In this document: piece after piece, positions 33,185 through 41,996 of the stretch
Numbering within the stretch: the stretch's first letter is position 1
Layout: each line of letters starts with the position of its first letter
DNA from: Gammaproteobacteria bacterium
Lineage (GTDB): Bacteria; Pseudomonadota; Gammaproteobacteria; Steroidobacterales; GCA-2729495
DNA length: 64,000 nt
Assembly (NCBI GenBank): GCA_030066665.1
Contig: JASJBD010000006.1
Span: 1 to 64,000, forward strand
Direction: 5' to 3'
Translations under genes and position numbers: made by a program
Notes under the pieces: model-generated
What the model was told of the DNA's origin: nothing
Database searches by the model: none
Seen by the model: the letters and a program-made list of their open reading frames with translations, nothing else

Positions 33185-35415
33185 GCGCGTTCCCTCCGCA
33201 GATCATATTGCCGATCGGTGCTGTCCCCGGCGCCATCCGGATACGTCAGCCGCTGCGGCAGACGAATACGAACGCGGGCACCCCCGTCGGCGAGGTTTTC
33301 GGCAGTCACGGAACCGCCGTGCTCTTCCACCAGTTTCTTCACGATTGCGAGCCCCAGACCAGTTCCCTTCGTCTTGGTCGTTACATAGGGCTCAAAGGCT
33401 CGATCCAGCGTGTCCGGATCAAAGCCGGGACCATTATCAGTGATCACGAGTTCAGCCGACTGATTGTCAGACGTGCGGCCGGTCCGGATCACGACCTTCG
33501 CACCTGATTTGTCATCCAGCGCCTCGAGGGAGTTCCTGATCAGGTTATGCAGTAGTTGCCGCATCCGCACAGCGTCGATGGAAATGGGTCCCAGCCCGGC
33601 GTCGAGGTTCAGGCTGATGGCGGACTGGGCATCGCGGGTCTGATACAGGTAGGCAACCTCGCGAACGAGCTGATTGAGATCGACCGTCGTCAGGGTCAAT
33701 TCGGGGGCTCGCGCATATTCGCTGAACGCATTGACCATGTCGCGCATCGCCTCGACCTGCTGCACGATGGTATGCGTCGCGCGGTCCAGGACTTCAGCAT
33801 CTCCCTCGACGGCCTGGCCGAGATAACGCCGCCGGATGCGTTCGGCAGACAGTCGAATCGGCGTAAGCGGATTTTTGATCTCATGCGCGAGCCGCCGGGC
33901 AACTTCGCCCCACGCGGCATCGCGTTGGGCCTGCAACAGCGCGGTGACGTCATCGAATACGAGCACCTGCCCCGCGGCGTCACCAGTTTCGGCCGGCAGC
34001 CGCGTCGACGCACAGACCAGCACCCGGCGACCGGTTTCATTGCGCAGGACCAGTTGCTCGCGCCATTCGGCGGCCCCGGATTCGCCGTGTTCGCGGAGTG
34101 CCGCGACAAACTGACCCAGCATGTTCTGCTCACCGGCGAGCGCGTCGAGTTGTTCGCCCGCGCTGCCCGACAGGTCGGCGCCCAGGATCGCGCTGGCGGC
34201 CTCGTTTGCAATACGAATCGAGCCGTCTGCTTCGGTCGCGATAACACCGGTCGACAATCGGGCCAGAATCGCGGCGAGCCGCGCGCGTTCGCGCTCGACC
34301 TGCTGTGAACTGGCGCGCGCCGATTCGCGCGCCTCGGCAAGGCGCTGAATCATCTCGTTGAACGAATCGATCAGAAAACCGACTTCGTCGTGACCTGACG
34401 ATGGCAGACGGGTTTCGAGGTCGCCGCCAGCCACGGCGCGCGTGCCGTCGGCCAGAGATTTGATCGGCGCGGTCAGACGGCGGCCGAAAAAGAAGGCGCC
34501 GTTCACTGCGGCCAGGAACGCCAGCAGCACGATCAGGGTCAGCGTGAAGGTGAAACTGTAACGCAGCGGTTCGCGCAGAAACGCCAGTTCACCATAGCGC
34601 GTGTAGCTTCTCTCCACGGAATCGGCCAGGTAAGCGACTCTCTCCTCCAGCGGGAAGATGGCCTGTAGAGTCAAAGATTCGGCGCCCGGTCTCGTGCGCG
34701 GCAGGCGCACGGCGGCGCGTATCTGGTAACGCCCGCCAATGACCGGGTCCAGGCCGACGTAGCGACCATCGCGGCGCAGCCGCAGCAGCACATCGTCTGG
34801 TGGAATGCCCGGAAACTGGCTGGAAGGATCCCGCGTACTGGTCGCGATGATGCGGGAAGTCTCACCGAATATCGTGACTTCCAGGGCTCCGGTCTCACGT
34901 CGTAATTCACCGAGCAACGGCACCATGGCGCCCAGCGGTGCGCGCCGGAACGCGCGCGCCATCGCATCCGTTTTGGCGAGATTGTCTTGCAGGCGCTCGT
35001 CGAGGGCGGTGCGACTGAGCTCCAGCGCGTCCGCCAGGCCCTCTTCCACCTGGAGATCGAACCAGTTGTCGATGCCCTGGTTCAGAAACTGCACCGCGAA
35101 CCACCACACGACAATCAACGGCATGACCGTGAGGGCGACGAAAGCAGCGAGGATCCGCGCCTTGATCTGCGATCCCGGCACGCGGCGGCGGTAGTCGTTT
35201 ACCAGCCGCACGAGATTGCCCATGATCAGCACCAGCAGCACGAATGCACACAACGCGTTGATCAGCAGCAACAGATCATTGAGGCGACCGAAAGACTCGG
35301 AGTCCTGCGACGTCCGGCCCAGCAACACAACGGCAGTGATTCCGAGCAGCACGGCCGCCCCGGTCAGCAAGGTCGTGAGTACCCGTCTTATTCTCTTAAG
35401 GTCCACGTGTACCAC
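33181..35415 (-). CDS. ntrY: NtrY-like sensor histidine kinase
   Basis: A 744-residue inner-membrane kinase. N-terminal hydrophobic segments at about 15-33, 47-69 and 88-110, a periplasmic or sensor stretch, a further helix near 287-310, then HAMP (RRLTAPIKSLADGTRAVAGGDLETR), PAS (near 378-490), HisKA with His511 in RRLAHEIKNPLTPIRLSAERIRR, and HATPase with N-box NLIRNSLEAL, G1 ITDNGPGF and G2 GTGLGLAIVKKLVEEHGG. All catalytic motifs are intact. The start is GTG at 35415 (alternative GTG 35406), overlapping the DUF4390 gene. NtrY/NtrX control nitrogen, redox or envelope functions in other proteobacteria. Confidence 0.9.
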   Translation of the reverse strand: MVHVDLKRIRRVLTTLLTGAAVLLGITAVVLLGRTSQDSESFGRLNDLLLLINALCAFVLLVLIMGNLVRLVNDYRRRVPGSQIKARILAAFVALTVMPLIVVWWFAVQFLNQGIDNWFDLQVEEGLADALELSRTALDERLQDNLAKTDAMARAFRRAPLGAMVPLLGELRRETGALEVTIFGETSRIIATSTRDPSSQFPGIPPDDVLLRLRRDGRYVGLDPVIGGRYQIRAAVRLPRTRPGAESLTLQAIFPLEERVAYLADSVERSYTRYGELAFLREPLRYSFTFTLTLIVLLAFLAAVNGAFFFGRRLTAPIKSLADGTRAVAGGDLETRLPSSGHDEVGFLIDSFNEMIQRLAEARESARASSQQVERERARLAAILARLSTGVIATEADGSIRIANEAASAILGADLSGSAGEQLDALAGEQNMLGQFVAALREHGESGAAEWREQLVLRNETGRRVLVCASTRLPAETGDAAGQVLVFDDVTALLQAQRDAAWGEVARRLAHEIKNPLTPIRLSAERIRRRYLGQAVEGDAEVLDRATHTIVQQVEAMRDMVNAFSEYARAPELTLTTVDLNQLVREVAYLYQTRDAQSAISLNLDAGLGPISIDAVRMRQLLHNLIRNSLEALDDKSGAKVVIRTGRTSDNQSAELVITDNGPGFDPDTLDRAFEPYVTTKTKGTGLGLAIVKKLVEEHGGSVTAENLADGGARVRIRLPQRLTYPDGAGDSTDRQYDLRRERA

Positions 35416-35993
35416 TCACTGGCCAGCCGAAAGCTGTTGCCCCAGAATGAAAAGATCCGCAACGGACCTGGCAGCGTGTTCTGATCCAGCACCGACCGCA
35501 CGCGAATGTCGTAACGACCCTTCCGGTCCAGCAGCGACTCATCGATTACTGGCAGGTCCCGAATCCGGCCGAGACTGTTCAACGCGGAAAACAGCGTCGC
35601 GTAGGAAGTCTGTTCGCCGCTGTTGACGTTCTTGACCACATAGCGCTGGCTCAGCGGCTGGTAGCTGAGCAAATAATCCTGTCGTAACGACGCAATTTCG
35701 GTGTCGGGCAGGAAATTTCGATTGCGGTTTATGTCGATCTGCAGCTGGATCGTCAGGGCCACGCCGCTTTCCAGTGCTTCGAGCGCTTTCTTGCTCAGCC
35801 GATAGTCGATTCGGGCCGTCAGGTAATAGACACCATCGCGCAGGCCCGTCGTTGCGCTGCGGACATCGAAGCGACCCTGCTGGGCCTCGGCGGCCGACGC
35901 AGCCAGCAGGCACAACGCGCCAATCAGCATCATGGCTGACCGGGTCGAACCGCGAATCTGCGTTGCCGGCGGTGCTTTCTTGTTTGCCTGCAT
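35388..35993 (-). CDS. DUF4390 domain-containing exported protein
   Basis: A 201-residue protein with a signal segment (MMLIGALCLLAASAAEAQQ after a polar start) and a DUF4390 domain: GRFDVRSATTGLRDGVYYLTARIDYRLSKKALEALESGVALTIQLQI, SYQPLSQRYVVKN, and the C-terminal WGNSFRLASEWYTWTLRE. The family sits between rsmB and ntrY in many gammaproteobacteria, and its function is unknown; a link to the NtrY periplasmic part is plausible from position only. The ATG at 35993 has AAGG upstream; a start at the internal MMLIG (35933) is also possible and would give a cleaner signal peptide. It overlaps ntrY by 28 bp. Confidence 0.82.
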   Translation of the reverse strand: MQANKKAPPATQIRGSTRSAMMLIGALCLLAASAAEAQQGRFDVRSATTGLRDGVYYLTARIDYRLSKKALEALESGVALTIQLQIDINRNRNFLPDTEIASLRQDYLLSYQPLSQRYVVKNVNSGEQTSYATLFSALNSLGRIRDLPVIDESLLDRKGRYDIRVRSVLDQNTLPGPLRIFSFWGNSFRLASEWYTWTLRE

Positions 35994-36071
35994 CAATGAC
36001 CTTGTTGCAGGCGCGCTACCGGTTGGACGAGGGTAGCCTTCCGACGGGACAGTCTTCTGCGCCGCGTTGCA

Positions 36072-37409
36072 TCAAGCGGCCTGCTTGTCGATTAAAGCAT
36101 AATAAAAACCGTCGGTATCCGCGCCGCCGGGCAGCAACTGGCAGCCTGGCGAGTCCAGGCGACCCAGCTCACCAGCGAGCGTATAAGCGGGCTCGTATTC
36201 GCGGGCATCCGGAAATTCCGCCAGGAACCCCGCCACCACTGCACTGTTTTCCTGCCGCAACACGGAGCAGGTTGCATACAGCAGCCGGCCACCGGGTCTC
36301 AGCAGACGCCACGCGGTTGCCAGCATGCGGGCCTGAATATTGGCCAGCGATGGTAAATCGGTCTCGCGCCGCAGAAACCGGATGTCCGGGTGTCGCCGCA
36401 TGACACCGGACGCGGAACAGGGCACATCGAGCAAAATGCTGTCGAAAGGGCGACTGTCCCACCAGTCGTCTGGCTGCAACAGATCCGCGACAACCAGGTC
36501 CGCCGACAGCCCGAGCCGCGCCAGATTCGCGGCCACACGATCCAGCCGATCCGCATTGATGTCCACCGCAACCAGATCGAGTTCCCCCTGGCAACGCTCG
36601 AGAAGGTGGCCGGCCTTGCCGCCCGGTGCCGCACAGCCATCCAGCACGCGTTCGCCAGGTGACGGGTCGAGCAACTCCGCGGCAAGCTGGGCGCCCGCGT
36701 CCTGCACGCTCACCTCGCCGGTATCGAAGCCGGGCAAGTCTGATACGGGCAGCGGCTCGCTGAGCCGCAGCGCCTGTTTGACAGGCTGAGAGGTTTCCGC
36801 CGCATGGCCCATCGCGGACAGCCGGGCCGCATATTGCTCGACCGAGCCGCGCATATCATTGACCCGCAGCCACATCGGCGGACGCTGCTGACCACTGGCG
36901 AGAATCCGTTCCCAATCGTCGGGCCAGTCTCGCCGAATGGCATCGATGAGCCACACCGGATAGCCGTAGCGTGCCTCCGGGTTCGTCATCGCGCTGGCGA
37001 TCACCTCGTCACGCTCGCGTTGGAAGCGACGCAAGGTCGCGTTAATCAGTCCCGCAGCTTGTGGTCGCTCCAGGATGCGGGCCGCAGCGACGTTCGCGGA
37101 CACCGCGGCATACGCAGGTGCATGACCCGCAGTTAATTCGTGCATCCCGATGGACAACAGCGATTCCAGAATCCGGTCGCGTTTACGCAGTGGTTTCTTC
37201 AGCAGCGAATCGATGATGACCCGATGGCGGCAGTGCCAGCGCAGGCTGTCGTAGGCCAGCGCCTGCGCCTGCGCGGTCGCGCGTTGATCATCGATGCCAT
37301 TGCTGGCATGTGTGAGAGCCTCGTCCAGATTGCGACCGCGATACAGCACATCATGCATCGCGCGGGCGGCAGCAGCGCGAGCGGCAGCACCTGCCGTTGA
37401 CCGGCTCAC
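36072..37409 (-). CDS. rsmB: 16S rRNA m5C967 methyltransferase RsmB
   Basis: A 445-residue enzyme that methylates C967 of 16S rRNA with S-adenosylmethionine. Residues 1-140 form the NusB-like RNA-binding domain (LLSIGMHEL, VNAAVAAARIL-like VSANVAAARILERPQAAGLINATLRRF), and the methyltransferase domain follows: VLDGCAAPGGKAGHLLE, the catalytic DVPCSASGVMRRHPDIRF, and LLYATCSVLRQENSAVV with the second Cys. The start is GTG at 37409, overlapping the fmt stop (GTGA). The length is usual. Confidence 0.94.
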   Translation of the reverse strand: MSRSTAGAAARAAAARAMHDVLYRGRNLDEALTHASNGIDDQRATAQAQALAYDSLRWHCRHRVIIDSLLKKPLRKRDRILESLLSIGMHELTAGHAPAYAAVSANVAAARILERPQAAGLINATLRRFQRERDEVIASAMTNPEARYGYPVWLIDAIRRDWPDDWERILASGQQRPPMWLRVNDMRGSVEQYAARLSAMGHAAETSQPVKQALRLSEPLPVSDLPGFDTGEVSVQDAGAQLAAELLDPSPGERVLDGCAAPGGKAGHLLERCQGELDLVAVDINADRLDRVAANLARLGLSADLVVADLLQPDDWWDSRPFDSILLDVPCSASGVMRRHPDIRFLRRETDLPSLANIQARMLATAWRLLRPGGRLLYATCSVLRQENSAVVAGFLAEFPDAREYEPAYTLAGELGRLDSPGCQLLPGGADTDGFYYALIDKQAA

Positions 37410-38359
37410 TGCCCCAGTACTTTGCCGCGCAGCTGATACCCGTGCGCGAACGCGGCTGCATCGATCCGCTGCCGCCCCGGCATCTGGACGCTCAGCAAAC
37501 GCACGCAGCCGGCCCCGGTGCGAACCTGAACGCCGTCCGCGTCGCAGGCTAATATTTCGCCCGCCGGACCAGCCGCGGATACGTCAGCCTCCGGCTCGGC
37601 GCGGGCCGACCAGATTCGCAGGCGCTGACCATCGAACAAGGTTTCTGCGACGGGCCACGGATTGAAGGCCCGCACGAGGCAAGCAATGTCGACCGATGGT
37701 TCGCTCCAGTCGATGATCGCCTCGGCCTTGTCGATGCGGGTGGCATAGGTAACGCCCACGTCAGCCTGGGGTTTCGCGTCGAGACGCCCCGCCAGGATCG
37801 CGTCGAGGTGGGTTGCCAGGAGATCCGCACCCAGTTGCGCCAACCGGTCGTGCAGCTGTCCTGCGGTCTCGTCGGCACCGATCGTGGTTTCGGCAGTAGC
37901 GAATACGGGACCCGTATCGAGGCCCGCGTCGAGCTGCATCAGGCTGATACCGGTCTCGCGATCGCCCGCACGAATCGCGGCTTGAATCGGCGCGGCGCCC
38001 CGCCAGCGCGGCAGCAGTGAAGCGTGCACATTGATACAACCGCGAACGGGGATTGCCAGCACGGACGCCGGCAGCAACATGCCGTAGGCCACGACCACCA
38101 TCAGGTCCGGCGCCAGTTCGTTTAAGCGATCCTGCGCGGCCTGGTCGCGCAGCGTTGACGGCTGCAGGATATTGGCATCGAGTTCCAGCGCCAGCTGTTT
38201 GACCGGCCCCGGCTGCGTGCGGCGCCCGCGCCCCGCAGGTCGGTCGGGCTGGGTCAGCACTGCGCAGAGTTCATGCCCGCTGGCCGCGATTGCTCGCAGG
38301 CTCGGTACGGCGAAATCAGGCGTGCCAGCGAAAATGATGCGCCGGACCTGGCCACTCAT
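37406..38359 (-). CDS. fmt: Methionyl-tRNA formyltransferase
   Basis: A 317-residue enzyme that formylates Met-tRNA(fMet) for translation initiation. Seen: RIIFAGTPDFAVPSLRAI, LTQPDRPAGRGRR, VVAYGMLLP, the formyl-transfer signature INVHASLLPRWRGAAPIQAAI (Asn, His), GDRETGISLMQLDAGLDTGPV and the C-terminal domain ending QLRGKVLGQ. It is in the usual def-fmt-rsmB order, with rsmB overlapping its stop and def 29 bp upstream. Confidence 0.96.
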   Translation of the reverse strand: MSGQVRRIIFAGTPDFAVPSLRAIAASGHELCAVLTQPDRPAGRGRRTQPGPVKQLALELDANILQPSTLRDQAAQDRLNELAPDLMVVVAYGMLLPASVLAIPVRGCINVHASLLPRWRGAAPIQAAIRAGDRETGISLMQLDAGLDTGPVFATAETTIGADETAGQLHDRLAQLGADLLATHLDAILAGRLDAKPQADVGVTYATRIDKAEAIIDWSEPSVDIACLVRAFNPWPVAETLFDGQRLRIWSARAEPEADVSAAGPAGEILACDADGVQVRTGAGCVRLLSVQMPGRQRIDAAAFAHGYQLRGKVLGQ

Positions 38360-38388
38360 TAATTCTTACCGGTCGGCGCGAGCGCGGG

Positions 38389-38913
38389 TCACAGGGCCGG
38401 AACGGCCGCCGCCCCGCTGCGTCGCCGGGACTTGGTCAGACGTTTTCGCAACCGCTGCCGCTTCAGTTCCGACAGATAATCGACGAACAGCTTGCCCTCG
38501 AGATGATCCATTTCGTGCTGGATGCAAATCGCCAGCAGGCCATCGGCGTCCAGCTCGAATTCCTCACCGTCGCGATTCAGCGCCCGCACCCGGATCTGCT
38601 CGGCCCGGTCGACCGTGTCCGTATAACCCGGCACGGACAGGCAGCCTTCCTCGCTCTCCGCGGCGCCCGTCTCAGCGACGATTTCGGGATTGATCAGGCA
38701 CAGCGGCTGGTCCCGGTCCTCGGAGATGTCCACCACAAGGACCCGTTGATGCTCGTCCACCTGGGTCGCCGCCAGGCCGATGCCATTGGCGGAATACATG
38801 GTCTCGAACAGGTCGTCGACCAGGCGCCGGACGGCGTCGTCTACCTGCGCCACCGGGGCCGCCCGGGTCCTGAGCCGGGGATCCGGATATTCGAGGATAT
38901 TCAGGACCGACAT
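38389..38913 (-). CDS. def: Peptide deformylase
   Basis: A 174-residue metalloenzyme that removes the N-formyl group from nascent proteins. All three motifs are present: GIGLAATQV (motif 1), EEGCLSVPG (motif 2, metal Cys) and [12 protein letters not shown] (motif 3, HExxH). The N-terminal [18 protein letters not shown] is typical. GAAGGA lies 6 bases before the ATG. It heads the minus-strand operon def-fmt-rsmB-DUF4390-ntrY-ntrX and diverges from the lysM-dprA-smg-topA run; the 208-bp gap between them should hold both promoters (an AT-rich ATTTTATGATATATC stretch lies at about 38960). Confidence 0.96.
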   Translation of the reverse strand: MSVLNILEYPDPRLRTRAAPVAQVDDAVRRLVDDLFETMYSANGIGLAATQVDEHQRVLVVDISEDRDQPLCLINPEIVAETGAAESEEGCLSVPGYTDTVDRAEQIRVRALNRDGEEFELDADGLLAICIQHEMDHLEGKLFVDYLSELKRQRLRKRLTKSRRRSGAAAVPAL

Positions 38914-39121
38914 GTTGCTTCCTTCACAGTTTCGGACTGGGCGCTATCAATGTGCTGTAATTTTATGATATATCGAACATAGCCTGCTCGATATCCGCCA
39001 AGTTTCAGGGGCTTAGGCGGCGTCCGGCAGCGTTGTTGTCGCCCGCATCGGGATGGGTCCGGAGTATATGGCCATGGCTTGGTCCGGCCCGATACGGATT
39101 GAACATAGGGATGGAGCATCA

Positions 39122-40234
39122 ATGAACAGGTTCCTGCCCGCGCCCCGCGCCTTGCGCCCGGTCGCGCTCGTTGTCATTACCGCCGCACTGGTCCTGCTGA
39201 CCGGCGGTCTCAACCCGGTTCTCAGTGGAAGCCACACGGGCGGAAGCGTCGCATTGAACCCGGATCACCCGGATCGCTATGTGGTCAAGCGGGGCGATAC
39301 CCTCTGGGATATCTCCGCGATGTTCCTGCGCGATCCGTGGTTCTGGCCGGAAATCTGGTACGTGAACCCGCAGGTCCGCAATCCGCATCTTATTTATCCC
39401 GGCGATGTGCTGACGCTGGTCTATGTCGACGGCCAACCGCAGATCCGCGTCGAACGCGGCGCGACGATGGCCGGCGGCACCGATCGCTTGTCGCCAAGTA
39501 TCCGCGAAAGAGATCTCGACGAGGCCATCACCACGATTCCGTTCGAAGTCATCGGGCCCTTCCTGCGCAAGGGCGTCGTGATGGAGAAAGATGAGTTCGA
39601 TCGCGCCCCCTACATTCTCTCGATTCGCGACGATCGCCTGATAGCCGGCGCCGGCAATGATGTGTACGTGCGTGGCGATAGCATTATCGAGAAAGATGGT
39701 TTCAGCGTGGTCCACCAGGGCGTGGCGCTGGTCGATCCGGATGATGAATCCGTTGTGGGTTACGAGGGTATTTTCGTCGGCGAAGGCACGATCCGGCGCG
39801 GCGGTGACCCGGCCACATTGCGCCTGAACAGATCCACGCGCGAAGCGTTGCAGGGAGACCGGCTCCTGAAGCTGGAGTTTGACGTCCCGCTGAATTTCTA
39901 TCCGCGCGCGCCGGAAACGGCTATGGACGGCAGCATCATCCACGTGGTTGACGGCATTTCCCAGATTGGCCAATACCAGGTTGTGGTGTTGAACCGCGGC
40001 GCCAGGCATGGCCTGGAAGTCGGGCATGTTCTTACCGCGATGCGCGTCGGCGGCACGGTGGAAGACCGATTCACAAGTCGCGTAGCCGGCGAGAAAGTGC
40101 GCTTGCCGGACGAGCCGGCCGGCACTCTAATGGTGTTCAAGACCTACGATCGCATCAGTTATGCGCTGATCATGGAAGCGACTCGCGAGATCCGCGTCCT
40201 CGACCGGGTACAGAATCCCGTCAGACCGATTTGA
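39122..40234 (+). CDS. LysM peptidoglycan-binding domain protein
   Basis: A 370-residue exported protein: hydrophobic signal or anchor at about 13-30 (VALVVITAALVLLTGGL), a LysM domain at about 52-105 (DRYVVKRGDTLWDISAMFLRDPWFWPEIWYVNPQVRNPHLIYPGDVLTL), and a 250-residue C-terminal part with beta-rich features (EVIGPFLRKGVVMEKDEFDRAPYIL, RGARHGLEVGHVLTAMR). This architecture is typical of the protein encoded before dprA in many gammaproteobacteria; it probably binds peptidoglycan in the periplasm. GGAG precedes the ATG by 7 bases; the upstream open frame is not protein-like. It is followed by dprA with a 60-bp gap. Confidence 0.9.
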   Translation: MNRFLPAPRALRPVALVVITAALVLLTGGLNPVLSGSHTGGSVALNPDHPDRYVVKRGDTLWDISAMFLRDPWFWPEIWYVNPQVRNPHLIYPGDVLTLVYVDGQPQIRVERGATMAGGTDRLSPSIRERDLDEAITTIPFEVIGPFLRKGVVMEKDEFDRAPYILSIRDDRLIAGAGNDVYVRGDSIIEKDGFSVVHQGVALVDPDDESVVGYEGIFVGEGTIRRGGDPATLRLNRSTREALQGDRLLKLEFDVPLNFYPRAPETAMDGSIIHVVDGISQIGQYQVVVLNRGARHGLEVGHVLTAMRVGGTVEDRFTSRVAGEKVRLPDEPAGTLMVFKTYDRISYALIMEATREIRVLDRVQNPVRPI

Positions 40235-40294
40235 CCGGCCCGCAGCTTCCCGCCGCGCGCCGACTGGTCGCGTGGCGGAACTGCGGAGTTGCCG

Positions 40295-41434
40295 GTGGCA
40301 GCATCTATCGATTGGCTCAGGCTCGGCCTCGCCCGCGGCCTCCACGGACATCGCTTCGAAGCCCTGCTCGATCACTTTGGTGACATCGCGCAAATCGTCC
40401 GTGCCCGGGCGCGGGAGCTGCAGCAACTCGGCCTGACCACAACGACCGCCGCACGCATTGTCACCCCGGATTCTCAACTTCTCGCCGATTGCGAGGCGTG
40501 GTTATCGGTCCCGGGCCAATCGCTGGTGACCTGGTGCGACAGCAACTATCCAACCTTGTTGCGGGAGATTCGTGATCCGCCGGTGTTGTTGTTCGTGCGC
40601 GGCGAACCCGCCGTACTGCAACAGCCGCAGTTAGCGATAGTCGGCAGTCGCAACGCCAGCGCCGGCGGTCTCGAAAACGCCCGCCGGTTCGCCGGCGAGA
40701 TTGCGGCTGCAGGATTCTGCATTACGAGTGGCATGGCGCACGGCGTCGATGGCGCGGCGCACCGCGGCGCGCTCGATCGGGGTGGACTCAGCATTGCGGT
40801 ATGCGGCACGGGACCGGATGTCGTGTACCCCGCGACGCATTGCAAGCTCGCGACCCGAATCGCGAGGAGCGGCGCAGTTGTGACGGAGTTTCCGGTCGGA
40901 ACGGGCGCCCGGCCGCATCACTTTCCCGCGCGCAATCGATTGATCGCCGGCATGTCGGTCGGCACGCTGGTCGTGGAGGCCGGTCGGCGGAGCGGCGCGT
41001 TGATCACTGCGCGGCTCGCCGCGAGCCAGGGTCGGGAGGTGTTCGCCATTCCCGGTTCGATACACAATCCGGTCGCGCGGGGTTGCCATCACCTGATTCG
41101 CCAGGGCGCCAAGCTCGTTGAACGCGTCGAAGACATTGGCGAGGAGCTGGGCCCGCTACTCGGTAGTTACCGCGAGTCGATTGAACAAAATACCGGGAAC
41201 GAAACGCGCAAAACGCAATCGAACTGTGACGATCCCCAGTATCGGCGGCTGTTACGCTGCCTTGGCTGGGACCCGGTGAACACTGACGAGCTGGTGGCGC
41301 GCAGCGGATTGACGGCTGCGGAGGTTTCCTCCATGCTCTTGATTCTGGAGTTAGAAGACCGGGTGCAGCCGCTGGCGGGCGGCAGGTTTTTGCAGAGGGA
41401 AGAAGGCGCACACGATGAGCGAGACCGTGCTTGA
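40295..41434 (+). CDS. dprA: DNA-processing protein DprA
   Basis: A 379-residue protein that loads RecA on single-stranded DNA taken up in transformation. Seen: an N-terminal helical region, then the DprA Rossmann core: YPTLLREIRDPPVLLFVRGE, LAIVGSRNASAGGLENARRFA, SGMAHGVDGAAHRGAL, AVCGTGPDVVYPATHCKLA, PHHFPARNRLIAGMSVGTLVVEAGRRSGALITARLA and EVFAIPGSIHNPVARGCHHLIRQGAKL. A C-terminal winged-helix-like part ends the chain. GTG at 40295 with GGAG 6 bases upstream is preferred to the TTG at 40289. Its 3' end overlaps smg by 20 bp. Confidence 0.93.
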   Translation: MAASIDWLRLGLARGLHGHRFEALLDHFGDIAQIVRARARELQQLGLTTTTAARIVTPDSQLLADCEAWLSVPGQSLVTWCDSNYPTLLREIRDPPVLLFVRGEPAVLQQPQLAIVGSRNASAGGLENARRFAGEIAAAGFCITSGMAHGVDGAAHRGALDRGGLSIAVCGTGPDVVYPATHCKLATRIARSGAVVTEFPVGTGARPHHFPARNRLIAGMSVGTLVVEAGRRSGALITARLAASQGREVFAIPGSIHNPVARGCHHLIRQGAKLVERVEDIGEELGPLLGSYRESIEQNTGNETRKTQSNCDDPQYRRLLRCLGWDPVNTDELVARSGLTAAEVSSMLLILELEDRVQPLAGGRFLQREEGAHDERDRA

Positions 41435-41897
41435 CGTGCTCATGTACCTGTTTGAAACGTATTCCGAACAGGATTTCGAACAGCAACCCGAACCCGACCA
41501 GAGCGTGCTCAGGGAAGAGTTGCTGCAGGCCGGTTTCGGAGAACTCGAAGTCGATCACGCGTTGGACTGGCTCGAAGGGCTGGGTGCGCGTCAGGACGAA
41601 CCGTTTACCACCGCGCCGGCCGAACGCTCGGTGCGACTTTTCAATGCATTCGAAATGTCGCGCCTCGATTCCCAGTGCCGCGGCTACATCCTTTACCTGG
41701 AGCAGATTGGCATCCTGACGCCCGTGCAGCGGGAGCTCGTAATCGACCGGCTGGTCGCGCTGGGCCCCGGAGATATCGACGTGGAACAGGCGAAATGGGT
41801 CGTCCTGATGGTACTGTTCAGCCAGCCGGGCCAGGAGACCGCCTTTGCCCGGATGGAGGACCTGGTGTTTGAAGAAAACACCGGTATGGTGAACTGA
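41415..41897 (+). CDS. smg: DUF494 family protein Smg
   Basis: A 160-residue soluble acidic protein, typical of the Smg/DUF494 family found between dprA and topA: VLDVLMYLFETYSEQ at the N-terminus, ELLQAGFGELEVDHALDWLEGL, and EAKWVVLMVLF-like EQAKWVVLMVLFSQPGQETAFARMEDLVF at the end. Function is not established, though position in the dprA-smg-topA set is strongly conserved. The ATG overlaps the dprA end. A candidate stem-loop terminator lies 36 bp downstream. Confidence 0.93.
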   Translation: MSETVLDVLMYLFETYSEQDFEQQPEPDQSVLREELLQAGFGELEVDHALDWLEGLGARQDEPFTTAPAERSVRLFNAFEMSRLDSQCRGYILYLEQIGILTPVQRELVIDRLVALGPGDIDVEQAKWVVLMVLFSQPGQETAFARMEDLVFEENTGMVN

Positions 41898-41932
41898 TAG
41901 ATCGCCCGGTCGGCACTTATAGTATCCTCGCG

Positions 41933-41961
41933 ACCGCGGCCTTGCCGCGGTTTCGCGTTTT
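41933..41961 (+). terminator. Candidate weak intrinsic terminator between smg and topA
   Basis: A perfect 8-bp stem ACCGCGGC / GCCGCGGT with a 3-base loop is followed by TTCGCGTTTT, an interrupted T-run. It lies in the 99-bp gap between smg and topA and could terminate or attenuate; with so broken a T-run the efficiency is doubtful. A TTATAGTAT sequence just before it could be a promoter -10 element for topA. Confidence 0.4.
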
Positions 41962-41996
41962 AAGGCCCGGCTAGAATTGGAATCGCAGCTTTACGG